From the NCBI RefSeq assembly GCF_000948395.1, contig NZ_JYFN01000009.1, positions 1 through 57,049 on the forward strand: DNA of 57,049 nt. Reading direction: 5' to 3'. This document shows positions 40,119 to 49,366 of the stretch, in pieces (within the stretch, counting starts at the first letter, position 1; the number at the start of each line of letters is the position of its first letter). Source of the DNA: Frankia torreyi. Lineage in GTDB: Bacteria; Actinomycetota; Actinomycetes; Frankiales; Frankiaceae. The translations under genes and the position numbers were made by a program. Below the pieces are notes generated by a model. That model saw only the letters and a list, made by a program, of their open reading frames with translations. It ran no database searches and had not been told where the DNA came from.

Positions 40119-41321
40119 TCACCCCACGGTGTCGACGGTGAGCCGGGCGAGGTGTTCCAGGTGCTGGCGGCTGTCGCCGAAGGCGGCGACGAGGCGTTTC
40201 GCGCGCTTGTAGAAGAAATGGGTGTCGTGCTCCCAGGTATAGCCGATCCCGCCGTGGTACTGGACCATCGCGGCGGTGGCGTCGCCGGCGGCCTGGTTCG
40301 CCTTGCTCTTCGCCACGGCGACGGCGAGGTCGGCGTCCGGCCGGCCCTCGTCGAGGGCGTGCGCCGCGTACAGCACGGCATGCTCGGCCATGGTCACGGC
40401 GACGTGCAGGTCGGCGAGATGGTGGGCCAGCGCCTGGAACGACCCGACCGGCCGGCCGAACTGGACCCGCTCGGTGTCGTAGGCGACGGTGCGGGTCAGC
40501 GCCGCCCGGGCGACGCCGGCGAGGTCCGCGGCGGCCAGCACCGCGCCGCGGCGCAGCAGGTCCGCCAGCGCCGCGGCGTCCGAGCCCGGCAGGCGGACGG
40601 CCGGCGCCCCGGTCAACGTCAACGCGGCGAGCCGGGTGGTGCCGTCGATGCTCGCCTGCCGTTCGATCCGCACGCCGTCGCCCCCGCGTTCCAGCAGGTA
40701 CAGACCCACGCCGCCATCGCCACGGCCGGAACCGCCACCCGTCGGCACCGCGACCGGCTCGGTGGCCGGCTCGGTGGCCGGCTCGGTGGCCGGCTCGGTG
40801 GCCGCGACCGGCTCGGTGGCCGCGACCACGATGACGTCGGCCACGTGGGCGTACTCGACGCCGGAGGCGGCGCCGTCGAGCCGGCCCGCGGCGTCGGCGC
40901 GCACGGCGATCCCGCTGCGGCCGAAGCGCCCACCCGGGCCACGCAGCGCCACGGTGGCGACGAGCTCGCCCGCGCCGAGCGGCCCGAGCACGGCCGCGGC
41001 CTGCTCGGGCGAGCCGACCCGCCGGACGGCCGCCCCGGCCAGCACGGTCGTCGCCCACGGTCCGGGGACCACCCCGGCGCCGAACTCCCGCGCGATCACC
41101 TGGGCGTCGAGGAGGCCGAGACCGAGGCCGCCGTGCTCCGGCGGCACGCACACCGACAGCCAGCCCTGCTCCCCGATCGCGCGCCACAGGTCGGCGGGAT
41201 GGCCGTCGCCCCGCTCGTCGTCGACGACCGCCCGCACCGCCCGAAGGTCGAAGCGGTCAGCCAGGAAGGCGCGGACGGTCTCGGCGAGGGCACGCTGCTC
41301 GTCGGTGAGGGCGAAGTACAC
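40119..41321 (-). CDS. Acyl-CoA dehydrogenase, small-subunit type
   Basis: 400 residues: N-terminal helices (FALTDEQRALAETVRAFL), a middle domain and the C-terminal motif ERVQFGRPVGSFQALAHHLADL with YHGGIGYTWEHDTHFFYKRAKR. These patterns resemble FadE subunits of alpha2-beta2 acyl-CoA dehydrogenases used for steroid side chains or branched acids in actinobacteria. GTG 41321 has AGGAG upstream. It follows the other dehydrogenase by 83 bases. A 12-bp minisatellite inserts ATEP repeats in the middle domain. Confidence 0.87.
   Translation of the reverse strand: MYFALTDEQRALAETVRAFLADRFDLRAVRAVVDDERGDGHPADLWRAIGEQGWLSVCVPPEHGGLGLGLLDAQVIAREFGAGVVPGPWATTVLAGAAVRRVGSPEQAAAVLGPLGAGELVATVALRGPGGRFGRSGIAVRADAAGRLDGAASGVEYAHVADVIVVAATEPVAATEPATEPATEPATEPVAVPTGGGSGRGDGGVGLYLLERGGDGVRIERQASIDGTTRLAALTLTGAPAVRLPGSDAAALADLLRRGAVLAAADLAGVARAALTRTVAYDTERVQFGRPVGSFQALAHHLADLHVAVTMAEHAVLYAAHALDEGRPDADLAVAVAKSKANQAAGDATAAMVQYHGGIGYTWEHDTHFFYKRAKRLVAAFGDSRQHLEHLARLTVDTVG
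40756..40803. repeat. 12-bp minisatellite inside the acyl-CoA dehydrogenase
   Basis: Four perfect copies of GGCTCGGTGGCC (40756-40803), then an interrupted fifth near 40809; encodes ATEP repeats on the minus strand. Confidence 0.95.
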
Positions 41322-41345
41322 AGGCGCGGTTCTCCTGAGGGCCGG

Positions 41346-41401
41346 GCGGGGCGGGCGAGGGCGGGGCGGGCGAGGGCGGGGCGGGCGAGGGCGGGGCGGG
41401 C
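41346..41401. repeat. 15-bp tandem repeat between the two acyl-CoA dehydrogenases
   Basis: GCGGGGCGGGCGAGG at 41346, 41361 and 41376 plus a partial copy from 41391. It fills most of the 83-base gap between the two genes. Confidence 0.93.
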
Positions 41402-41404
41402 AGC

Positions 41405-42583
41405 CTACGACCCTCGGGGCAGGCCCAGCACGCGTTCGGCGACGATCGTGCGCTGTACCTGCGACGATCCTCCCCAGATCGTGACCGAGCGGGTCCAGAA
41501 GCTCTCCTGGCGCAGCGCGGTCAGGTCGAGGTCCGCGGTGGGCCGCAGCAGGGCGACGTCGGCGCCGAGCAACTCGTCGAACGTCTCGAACAGGCCCTGG
41601 TAGGCCTGCGACCACTGCAGCTTCGTCACCGACGACGACGCTCCCAGATCGCGGCCCTGCTCGACCTCGGTGAGCACGTGCATCGCCTGGTAGTGCAGGC
41701 ACTCCAGCTCGACCCGGCGCCGGGCGAGCTCCTGGCGCAGCACCGGGTCGCCGGCACGGCCCAGCGCCCGCGCCACCCGCACGATCTCGTCGTAGGCCTG
41801 CCGATAGGCGGTGTACTGGCTGATCCCGGCCGCGCCGCGCTCGAACGACAGCAGCAGCATCGCGGTCGCCCAGCCGTTGCCGATCCCGCCCAGGCACTGC
41901 GACGCCGGCACCCGCACGTCGGTGAGGAAGACCTCGCCGAACTCGCTGACCCCGCTCATCTGACGGATCGGACGCACCTCGACCCCGGGGGCGTGCATGT
42001 CGATGAGCAGCAGCGACAGGCCGCGATGACGGCTGCTGCCGGGCTCCGTGCGGACCATCGTGAAGATCCGGTCGCCACGGCCGGCGAACGTCGTCCACAC
42101 CTTCTGGCCGTTGACGACGAACTCGTCACCGTCGAGCACCCCGCGGGTGCGCAGGGCGGCGAGGTCGGACCCCGCGTCCGGCTCCGAGAAGCCCTGACAC
42201 CAGATGACCTCGTTGCGCAGCATCGGCCCGATGATGTCGGCCTTCTGCTCCGGGGTGCCCACCGCCATGACGGTCGGGGCGAGGAAGACCAGGCCGAGGC
42301 TGTTCACCGAACGGGGGGCGCGGGCGCGCACCAGCTCGGAGTCGTGGATCGCCCGCATCGCGGGGGTGCCGCCGCGCCCGCCGTACTCGACCGGCCAGTC
42401 GATCCCGGCGAACCCGGCCAGCGCCTTGCGCCGCTCCCAGTCCCGGCGCAGGTCGAACGCCTCGTCCTCGCCGACGGTGGCCCAGAAGCCGGGTTCGGTC
42501 CAGGCGGCGGGGATGTTCGCGGTCAGCCAGGCGCGCAGCTCGGCGCGGAACTCCTCCGCCTCCGGGGGATAGCTCAGATCCAC
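41405..42583 (-). CDS. Acyl-CoA dehydrogenase, large-subunit type
   Basis: 392 residues with CQGFSEPDAGSDLAALRTR and FVVNGQKVWTT in the FAD domain, and SVTIWGGSSQVQRTIVAERVLGLPR at the end. In single-subunit enzymes the last motif reads GGTSEIQ; here the Glu is Gln, so the catalytic base must come from elsewhere, as in the FadE pairs of steroid catabolism. With the following gene it probably forms a heterotetramer. The start GTG 42583 is the first fitting codon but lacks a strong ribosome site. Divergent from glpD2. Confidence 0.88.
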   Translation of the reverse strand: MDLSYPPEAEEFRAELRAWLTANIPAAWTEPGFWATVGEDEAFDLRRDWERRKALAGFAGIDWPVEYGGRGGTPAMRAIHDSELVRARAPRSVNSLGLVFLAPTVMAVGTPEQKADIIGPMLRNEVIWCQGFSEPDAGSDLAALRTRGVLDGDEFVVNGQKVWTTFAGRGDRIFTMVRTEPGSSRHRGLSLLLIDMHAPGVEVRPIRQMSGVSEFGEVFLTDVRVPASQCLGGIGNGWATAMLLLSFERGAAGISQYTAYRQAYDEIVRVARALGRAGDPVLRQELARRRVELECLHYQAMHVLTEVEQGRDLGASSSVTKLQWSQAYQGLFETFDELLGADVALLRPTADLDLTALRQESFWTRSVTIWGGSSQVQRTIVAERVLGLPRGS

Positions 42584-42869
42584 GTGGTCTAACCCATCTT
42601 GTCGGCGTGTGCCCGCCACGGGAGCCGGGCTCAGTCCAGACCGTAGTACTCGATAACCGCGTGGTGTGCCGGTCGCCGACCCCGCCGACCCCGGCGACGC
42701 CTCGGCGCCCCCCGCCGGACGCCCGCCGTTCACCCGCGCACAGGCGCCGGTCACCGCCAGCCGGCACGATGGGGATGCGGTCGCCGCGGCACCGCCCGGA
42801 CCCGCCCACCTGAACCCGGACCCGCCCACCTGAACCGGGACCCGCCCGCCCGAAGGAGGACAGCCGCCC
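42584..42869. other. Divergent region before glpD2
   Basis: 286 bases between divergent starts. It holds the 20-bp repeat at 42795-42854 whose last copy runs into the glpD2 ribosome-binding site (AAGGAGG). No gene. Confidence 0.5.
42795..42854. repeat. 20-bp tandem repeat upstream of glpD2
   Basis: CCCGGACCCGCCCACCTGAA at 42795 and 42815, and a diverged third copy at 42835 that leads into the glpD2 ribosome-binding site. Copy changes would shift the distance between promoter and start. Confidence 0.92.
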
Positions 42870-44648
42870 ATGACGCCGACCAGGCACGCAGCGCCGACCG
42901 CGGGCCTCGATCCTGCCCGCCGCGCCGAGGCGCTGCGCAGGATGCGCACCGAGATGATGGACGTCGCCGTGATCGGCGGTGGGGTGACCGGCGCGGGAGT
43001 CGCGCTGGACGCCGCCACCCGCGGACTGTCGGTGGCCCTCGTCGAGGCCCGCGACCTCGCCGCCGGCACCTCCAGCCGCTCCAGCAAGCTGATCCACGGA
43101 GGGCTTCGCTACCTCGAACAGCTCAACGCCCCGCTGGTCCGCGAGGCCCTGCGGGAACGATCCCTCATGCTGGACACCCTCGCCCCGCACCTCGTCCACA
43201 GCGTCCCGTTCCTGCTGCCGCTGACCCACCACGGCTGGGAACGCGCCTACATCGGCAGCGGCGTGCTGCTGTACGACACCCTCGGCCAGGGCCTGGCCCG
43301 CATCGCGCCGGGCGGCGACGGGACCATGCCCCACCACCGGCATCTGAGCCGCAAGGCGGCGCTGCGGGTCTTTCCGTCCCTGCGCTCCGACGCCCTCGTC
43401 GGCGCCATCCAGTACTGGGACGGCCAGGTCGACGACGCCCGGCACACCCTGTTCGTGGCGCGGACCGCGGTGCGCTACGGGGCGCTCCTCGCGACCAGCG
43501 CACGGGTCACCGGCCTGCTCCGGGAGGGCGACCGGGTCGCCGGCGTCACGGTGCTCGACCTGGAGTCCGGCGACGAGATCGCGCTGCGCGCCCGGCAGAC
43601 CATCAACGCCGCCGGGGTGTGGACCGACGAGATCCAGTCGATGGTGGGCGGGCGGGGGCGGCTGTCGGTCCGGGCGTCGAAGGGGGTGCACATCGTCGTC
43701 CCCCGCGACCGCATCCACGGCGAGACGGGGCTGATCCTGCGCACCGAGAAGAGCGTGCTGTTCGTCATCCCCTGGGGCAGCCACTGGATCATCGGCACCA
43801 CCGACACCGACTGGAACCTCGATCTCGCCCACCCGGCGGCGAGCAGCGCCGACATCGACTACCTGCTCACCACCGTCAACCGGGTGCTGCGCACCCCGCT
43901 GACCGCGGACGACATCATCGGCGTGTACGCGGGCCTGCGGCCGCTGCTGGCCGGCGAGTCCGAGGACACCTCGCAGCTCTCCCGCGAGCACGCCGTCGTC
44001 ACCCCCGTGCCGGGCCTGACGATGGTCGCCGGCGGCAAGTACACGACCTACCGGGTGATGGCCGCCGACGCGGTCGACGCGGCGGTGAGCGGGATGAACC
44101 GGGCGGTGCCGGCGTCGTGCACGGAGAAGATCCCGCTGCTCGGGGCCGACGGCTTCCCCGCCCTGTGGAACGCCCGGGAGAGCCTCGCCCGGCGCGCCGG
44201 GCTGCACGTCGGGTGGATCGAACACCTGCTGCACCGCTACGGCACCCTCGCGGAGGAGGTGCTGGAGCTCGCCGCGTCCCGCGCGGAGCTCTCCCGGCCG
44301 CTGCCCGGGGCGTCGACCTACCTGGCCGCCGAGGCGGTGTACGCGGTCACCCACGAGGGGGCGCTGCACCTGGAGGACGTGCTGACCCGGCGGACCCGCA
44401 TCTCGATCGAGACCCCCGACCGCGGGGTGGAGGCGGCCCGCCACGTCGCCGAGCTCATCGCCCCCACGCTCGGCTGGGACGCCACCGCCCGCGACCGCGA
44501 GGTCGAGCACTACCTGGCCCGGGTGCAGGCCGAACGGGCCTCGCAGCGGCAGGCCGACGACGCCACCGCGGACGCGGCCCGACTCGGCGCGCCCGACGTG
44601 CGCCTGGGTCGGGCCGAACGCCGCACCCCCGCCCCGGCCGCCGGCTGA
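42870..44648 (+). CDS. glpD: FAD-dependent glycerol-3-phosphate dehydrogenase, GlpD2-like
   Basis: 592 residues, full length. FAD motif VIGGGVTGAGVALDAATRG at about 34-52, then GTSSRSSKLIHGGLRYLEQ, a GTTDTDW segment, VVTPVPGLTMVAGGKYTTYR and a C-terminal GlpD helical domain. Converts glycerol-3-phosphate to dihydroxyacetone phosphate and reduces quinone. ATG 42870 follows AAGGAGG. An LpdA-like flavoprotein lies convergent downstream; in M. tuberculosis glpD2 (Rv3302c) and lpdA (Rv3303c) are also neighbours (recalled), which suggests an old link between the two. Confidence 0.93.
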   Translation: MTPTRHAAPTAGLDPARRAEALRRMRTEMMDVAVIGGGVTGAGVALDAATRGLSVALVEARDLAAGTSSRSSKLIHGGLRYLEQLNAPLVREALRERSLMLDTLAPHLVHSVPFLLPLTHHGWERAYIGSGVLLYDTLGQGLARIAPGGDGTMPHHRHLSRKAALRVFPSLRSDALVGAIQYWDGQVDDARHTLFVARTAVRYGALLATSARVTGLLREGDRVAGVTVLDLESGDEIALRARQTINAAGVWTDEIQSMVGGRGRLSVRASKGVHIVVPRDRIHGETGLILRTEKSVLFVIPWGSHWIIGTTDTDWNLDLAHPAASSADIDYLLTTVNRVLRTPLTADDIIGVYAGLRPLLAGESEDTSQLSREHAVVTPVPGLTMVAGGKYTTYRVMAADAVDAAVSGMNRAVPASCTEKIPLLGADGFPALWNARESLARRAGLHVGWIEHLLHRYGTLAEEVLELAASRAELSRPLPGASTYLAAEAVYAVTHEGALHLEDVLTRRTRISIETPDRGVEAARHVAELIAPTLGWDATARDREVEHYLARVQAERASQRQADDATADAARLGAPDVRLGRAERRTPAPAAG

Positions 44649-44686
44649 ACGGGTTTTAGTAGGCCGGCGCGAGGAACGACGCCTCC

Positions 44687-44830
44687 ATGGACACCATTCT
44701 CTGGATCATCGCGGCGATCTTCGTCATCGCGGGGGTTGTCACGATCGTCCGCGGGGGTCTCATCTACGGCATCGTGCTCATCGTCGTCGGCCTGCTCATC
44801 GGCCCGGGCGGTGTTTCGGTGTTCAGTTGA
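44687..44830 (+). CDS. 47-residue two-helix membrane protein (GPGG motif)
   Basis: ATG 44687 with AGGAA upstream; TGA at 44830. The peptide is almost wholly hydrophobic (MDTILWIIAAIFVIAGVVTI, a short RGG turn, then LIYGIVLIVVGLLIG) and ends in PGGVSVFS. Small actinobacterial membrane proteins often end in a GPGG motif of this kind, but no role is known to me. It is 38 bases behind glpD2 and may be co-transcribed. Confidence 0.75.
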   Translation: MDTILWIIAAIFVIAGVVTIVRGGLIYGIVLIVVGLLIGPGGVSVFS

Positions 44831-44881
44831 CGCCCGTGGTTCCGCCCTTTGCCGAGAATGAAGGCCGGGCGAAAGACGGGA

Positions 44882-46411
44882 TTACAGGCCGTATTCCTCC
44901 AGCAGGCGGAGCCACACCTCGCTCACCGTCGGAAACGAGGGCACCGCGTGCCACAGCCGCTCGACGGGCACCGCGGCGACGATCGCGATCGTCGCCGCGT
45001 GGACCATCTCCTGGGTGTCCGGGCCGGTGAACGTCGCGCCCACCAGGACCCGCCGGGACTCGTCGACGACGATCTTCGAAGTGCCGGTGATCCCTTCGCC
45101 GCGCACCGACGCCCCGGCCACCCCACCGGTCGCGACGCTGACCGCCCGGACCGCCAGGCCCGCCTCCCGCGCGGCCCGCTCGGTCAGCCCGACCGCACTG
45201 ACCTGGGGATCGGTGAAGGTCACCCGTGGGATGGCGAGGCCGTCCGCCACGTCACGGGCAGGCTCGCCCGCGGCGTCCCGGCGGCCGGTGATGACGTCGG
45301 CGACGATCCGCGCCTGGTACTTGCCCATGTGGGTGAGCAGGGCGCGGCCGCAGACGTCGCCGACCGCGTACAGCCAGCCGCCGTCCACCCCGACCGCCAG
45401 GAGACGGTCGTCGACCTCGATGAACTTCCCGGGCGGCAGCCCGACGGCGGCCAGGCCCAGGTCGCCGGTCGCCGGGGTGCGTCCGACCGCCACCAGGATC
45501 TCGTCCGCCACGACGGCCTCGCCCCCGGCGTCGTCGCCCCTGGCGTCGTCGCCCCTGGCGTCCGGCCCCGCCGCGTCGGCGAGGGTGACGGTCACCGGGC
45601 CGCGCGGGGTCGCGGAGTCGGGGCGGCTGCGACGCACCTCGACGGCCCGGGTGCCGAGGCGCACCGTGATGCCGTCCGCCTCGAACGCCGCGCGTACCTG
45701 CTCCCCGGCGAACTCCTCCTCCCGGGCGAGCAGCCGCGGCGAGCCCTCGACGAGCGTGACCTCGGCGCTGCCGAGCCGGCGGAACGCCTGGGCGAGCTCC
45801 GCGCCGACGGCGCCGCCGCCGAGTACCACGAGGCGGCGCGGCACCGAGCGGGCGGCGGTCGCGGAACGGTTGTCCCAGGGGTCGGCCTCGGCGAGACCCG
45901 GGATCGGCGGGACCGTCGCCCGGCTGCCGGTGGCCACGACCACCGCCCGCGACGCGATCAGCACCCGGCGGTCGCCGTCGGCGGCGGTGACCTCGACGTG
46001 GCGGGGCCGGCCGGTCAGCCGGCCGGTTCCACGAACGAGCGTCACGCCCTTGTCGGTCAGCCACGGCACCTGGGAGTCGTCCGAGAAGCCGCCGACCAGC
46101 CGGTCGCGGCGCGTGAACACCGCCGCGGGGTCCAGCGCGCCGGTGACCGCCGCCGCGGCGCCGGGCACTCGGCGCGCCGCGGCGAGCACCTCCCCCGGCC
46201 GGATGAGGGTCTTGCTCGGGATGCAGCCCCAGTAGCTGCACTCGCCGCCGACGAGCTCCCGTTCGACGATCGTCACGGCGAGCCCCGCGTCGGCGCACCG
46301 GCCGGCGACGTTCTCTCCGGCGGGGCCCGCGCCGATCACGATCACATCCACCTGCGCGCCCTGTGCCCGGGCGCCCTGTGCCCGTGTGTCCGCCTGTGTG
46401 TCCGGGGCCAT
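44882..46411 (-). CDS. lpdA: LpdA-like flavoprotein disulfide reductase
   Basis: 509 residues. FAD motif VIVIGAGPAGENVAGRCADAG, redox pair CSYWGC (Cys58, Cys63) in GGECSYWGCIPSK, NAD(P) motif VVLGGGAVGAELAQAFRRLG, and YAVGDVCGRALLTHMGKYQA. At the C-terminus the HxHPTxSE of lipoamide dehydrogenases reads AVPSFPTVSE, so the second His of the motif is Phe. That argues against lipoamide as substrate and towards a quinone or other NAD(P)H-dependent reductase, as reported for mycobacterial LpdA. ATG 46411 follows GGGGAGG. A 15-bp repeat encodes DARGD repeats before the interface domain. Confidence 0.87.
   Translation of the reverse strand: MAPDTQADTRAQGARAQGAQVDVIVIGAGPAGENVAGRCADAGLAVTIVERELVGGECSYWGCIPSKTLIRPGEVLAAARRVPGAAAAVTGALDPAAVFTRRDRLVGGFSDDSQVPWLTDKGVTLVRGTGRLTGRPRHVEVTAADGDRRVLIASRAVVVATGSRATVPPIPGLAEADPWDNRSATAARSVPRRLVVLGGGAVGAELAQAFRRLGSAEVTLVEGSPRLLAREEEFAGEQVRAAFEADGITVRLGTRAVEVRRSRPDSATPRGPVTVTLADAAGPDARGDDARGDDAGGEAVVADEILVAVGRTPATGDLGLAAVGLPPGKFIEVDDRLLAVGVDGGWLYAVGDVCGRALLTHMGKYQARIVADVITGRRDAAGEPARDVADGLAIPRVTFTDPQVSAVGLTERAAREAGLAVRAVSVATGGVAGASVRGEGITGTSKIVVDESRRVLVGATFTGPDTQEMVHAATIAIVAAVPVERLWHAVPSFPTVSEVWLRLLEEYGL
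45521..45562. repeat. 15-bp minisatellite inside lpdA
   Basis: GCCCCTGGCGTCGTC-type units at 45521, 45536 and 45551 (last one partial), encoding DARGD/DAGGE on the minus strand. Confidence 0.85.
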
Positions 46412-46721
46412 GCCCGTGCCTCCCCACCGTCGCCGCCAGATCACCGCAGCCGGGGGGCTGGCCGGGCGGTGGTAAGGGATCCGCTGCTTTCTCGACCCCG
46501 AACCGTCATCTGCCGCCGGCAGCATGGCGGGGGACGGCCCGGTCGTACCGTACGCGCGGGAACGGTGACGAGAAGCACCCGGCCCGAACGGACGGCGCGC
46601 CGCCCGTGACCGGGAGACGCGGGGTGTCAAGGGAACAATGGCGTCGTAGCGCGAAGCAGGGCCCGGTGCGCGCGTAGCCGCCCGCACCGGGCCGCCGTGA
46701 CGAAACGAGCGGGGAGACAAG
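46412..46721. other. Divergent promoter region, lpdA and gnd
   Basis: 310 bases between divergent starts; no gene, no strong inverted repeat and no convincing promoter boxes recognised. Confidence 0.5.
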
Positions 46722-47735
<1,014 letters not shown>

Positions 47736-47747
<12 letters not shown>

Positions 47748-47761
47748 GCTCGGCCGGCCTT
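47736..47761. terminator. Hairpin over the gnd stop, bidirectional terminator candidate
   Basis: AAGGCCGGC (47736-47744) and its exact reverse complement GCCGGCCTT (47753-47761) form a 9-bp stem with an 8-base loop that contains the gnd stop codon. It sits between the 3' ends of gnd and the convergent L,D-transpeptidase gene. There is no long T run, normal for GC-rich actinobacteria. Confidence 0.65.
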
Positions 47762-47799
47762 CAGGTCGGCGGCTCGGGCGGGTCGGTGGCTCGGGCGGG

Positions 47800-48657
47800 T
47801 CAGATGTCGGCGCCGAGATCACCCACGTCACCCATGACGATCATGGGATGGGCGGTGGGCTTCAGCCAGCGCAGGATGGACGTCAGCGCGTCCTGCTCGA
47901 CGGCGACGCAGCCCCGGGTCGGCGACCTGTGGTCGACGTGCAGCCAGATGTCGCCGCCGACCTGGTCGCCCAGCGGCCGGGTCGGGTCCGACGGGGGACG
48001 CCCGGGCAGCCGGTTGTAGTCGATGGCGACGACGTAGTTGAACGCGTCGGCCATCGGCTGCCCCTGCGGCGCCGCCGTCCGGTAGAACGCCGGCCGGTAC
48101 TCGTAGGGCATGCCGGTACCCGGATCCGGCAACCGGCCGCCGGCCGCCGTCAGGCTGAACACCCCGATGGGGCTGCGCAGGTCGCCCTCGTGGTGGGTGA
48201 AGGTCCACCCGTTGGCGCCGTTGCGCCCGGTCAGCGGGGCACCGAACGGCTCCCAGGGGGCGTCCGGGTTCGCGCGCTGCCACAGCGTCACGTTGTTGGT
48301 GTTCGTATCCCGGTCGGCGCCGCTCGCGACGATCACCTGGAGGGCGTCCCGGGGAATCTTCGCCGACATCACCGCCCCGATGCCAGGCACAGCGCCCGAG
48401 GCCCCGGCCGTGCCGTCCGCGCCCACGACCCGGTTCGGCCGCACCCGCTCCGCGCCCGCCGCCGATGGGGCCGACCCGGCCGAGGCTGCGCCGACCGATG
48501 CCGACGGCCTCGGGTCCCGCTCCGAGCCGGGACCGCTGAAGTGGACGGCGCTCGCGGCGCCCACGACCAGAGTCACGCCGGCAGCCGCGACACCGACGGC
48601 GACCGACCGGCCCCGCGCGGCGCCCGCGCGGCGAGGTCTGTTGCGGTGATCGGCCAT
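47800..48657 (-). CDS. L,D-transpeptidase (YkuD family)
   Basis: 285 residues: a basic N-terminus, one signal-anchor helix (VAVGVAAAGVTLVVGAASAV), a disordered Ser/Ala linker, and a C-terminal YkuD domain with the catalytic motif HVDHRSPTRGCVAVE (Cys in SPTRGC). It also has THHEGDLRSPIGVFSL, typical of the murein-associated form. It should form 3-3 crosslinks or attach proteins to peptidoglycan outside the membrane. ATG 48657 follows GGAGG. Confidence 0.88.
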   Translation of the reverse strand: MADHRNRPRRAGAARGRSVAVGVAAAGVTLVVGAASAVHFSGPGSERDPRPSASVGAASAGSAPSAAGAERVRPNRVVGADGTAGASGAVPGIGAVMSAKIPRDALQVIVASGADRDTNTNNVTLWQRANPDAPWEPFGAPLTGRNGANGWTFTHHEGDLRSPIGVFSLTAAGGRLPDPGTGMPYEYRPAFYRTAAPQGQPMADAFNYVVAIDYNRLPGRPPSDPTRPLGDQVGGDIWLHVDHRSPTRGCVAVEQDALTSILRWLKPTAHPMIVMGDVGDLGADI

Positions 48658-49366
48658 GTCTGCGGCCTCCGGGACGACGCCGCGGGCGGGGCGGCGTCGC
48701 GCTGTCGAGGGCCGACGCTCCCGGCGGCGACCGCGCCCGCGCCACCGGGGTGCGACCACGGCGCACCGGTCACGACGATACGGATCGCCTCCCGCTCTTC
48801 GGTGGGATACCCCAGCGCGATGCCCGTGCCATGCGGTCACAGCATCCGAACGCTGGGTGACATTGAGGAATGCCTCCCCGGGCGGATCATCATCGTCCGC
48901 GGCGCACTCCTCATCACCTCCCCCACAGGGCGGTTCCGAACCTGCCCGGAACGCCCGCAGAGCACCGGAAAGACCCGCCGATCAGCACGATCAGGATTTT
49001 TTGCCGTGCGGAGGGTGACAGATTGCCGCTGCGGATCGATTGCTCGGCGGCCCGCCGTCGGCACGGAACCAGGCGAGGTCCGGCGAGGACGAACGCACGG
49101 TCGGCTGCCGACCCCGGCCCATCCAGCGCCCCCGCGGCCGCGACGAGGGTGGGATCACGCCCGACCGGGTTACGCCTGTCGCCGGCACCCACGGCGCGAG
49201 ATGCATGGAGTCGATTGCGGTACGTTCTGGTCAATCTGCGGCGACAAAGCGTGCACACCGCACCGCATGCGCACACCGCACCGCAGTGCGCTCACCGCAC
49301 CGCAATCGGCCGCCACCGACCCGGCCCGTCACCGCTCGGGCCCCCACCGAATCAGGCCCGACGACC
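48658..49366. other. 709-base region before the HerA-like operon
   Basis: It lies between the divergent L,D-transpeptidase and HerA-like genes. It holds a T6 run near 49000 and an 18-bp tandem repeat (49251-49305). The HerA frame is open upstream to 49040 but its translation there is Arg-rich shadow sequence. No supported gene. Confidence 0.5.
49251..49305. repeat. 18/19-bp tandem repeat upstream of the HerA-like gene
   Basis: GTGCACACCGCACCGCAT and two variants at 49269 and 49287 (the last 19 bases), about 60 bases before the HerA-like start codon. Confidence 0.85.

Noticed and set aside
48658-49366. Protein-like stretch in a plus-strand frame before the HerA-like gene
   Set aside because: A short hydrophobic-looking run is flanked by Arg/Pro-rich shadow sequence, with no start or ribosome site.
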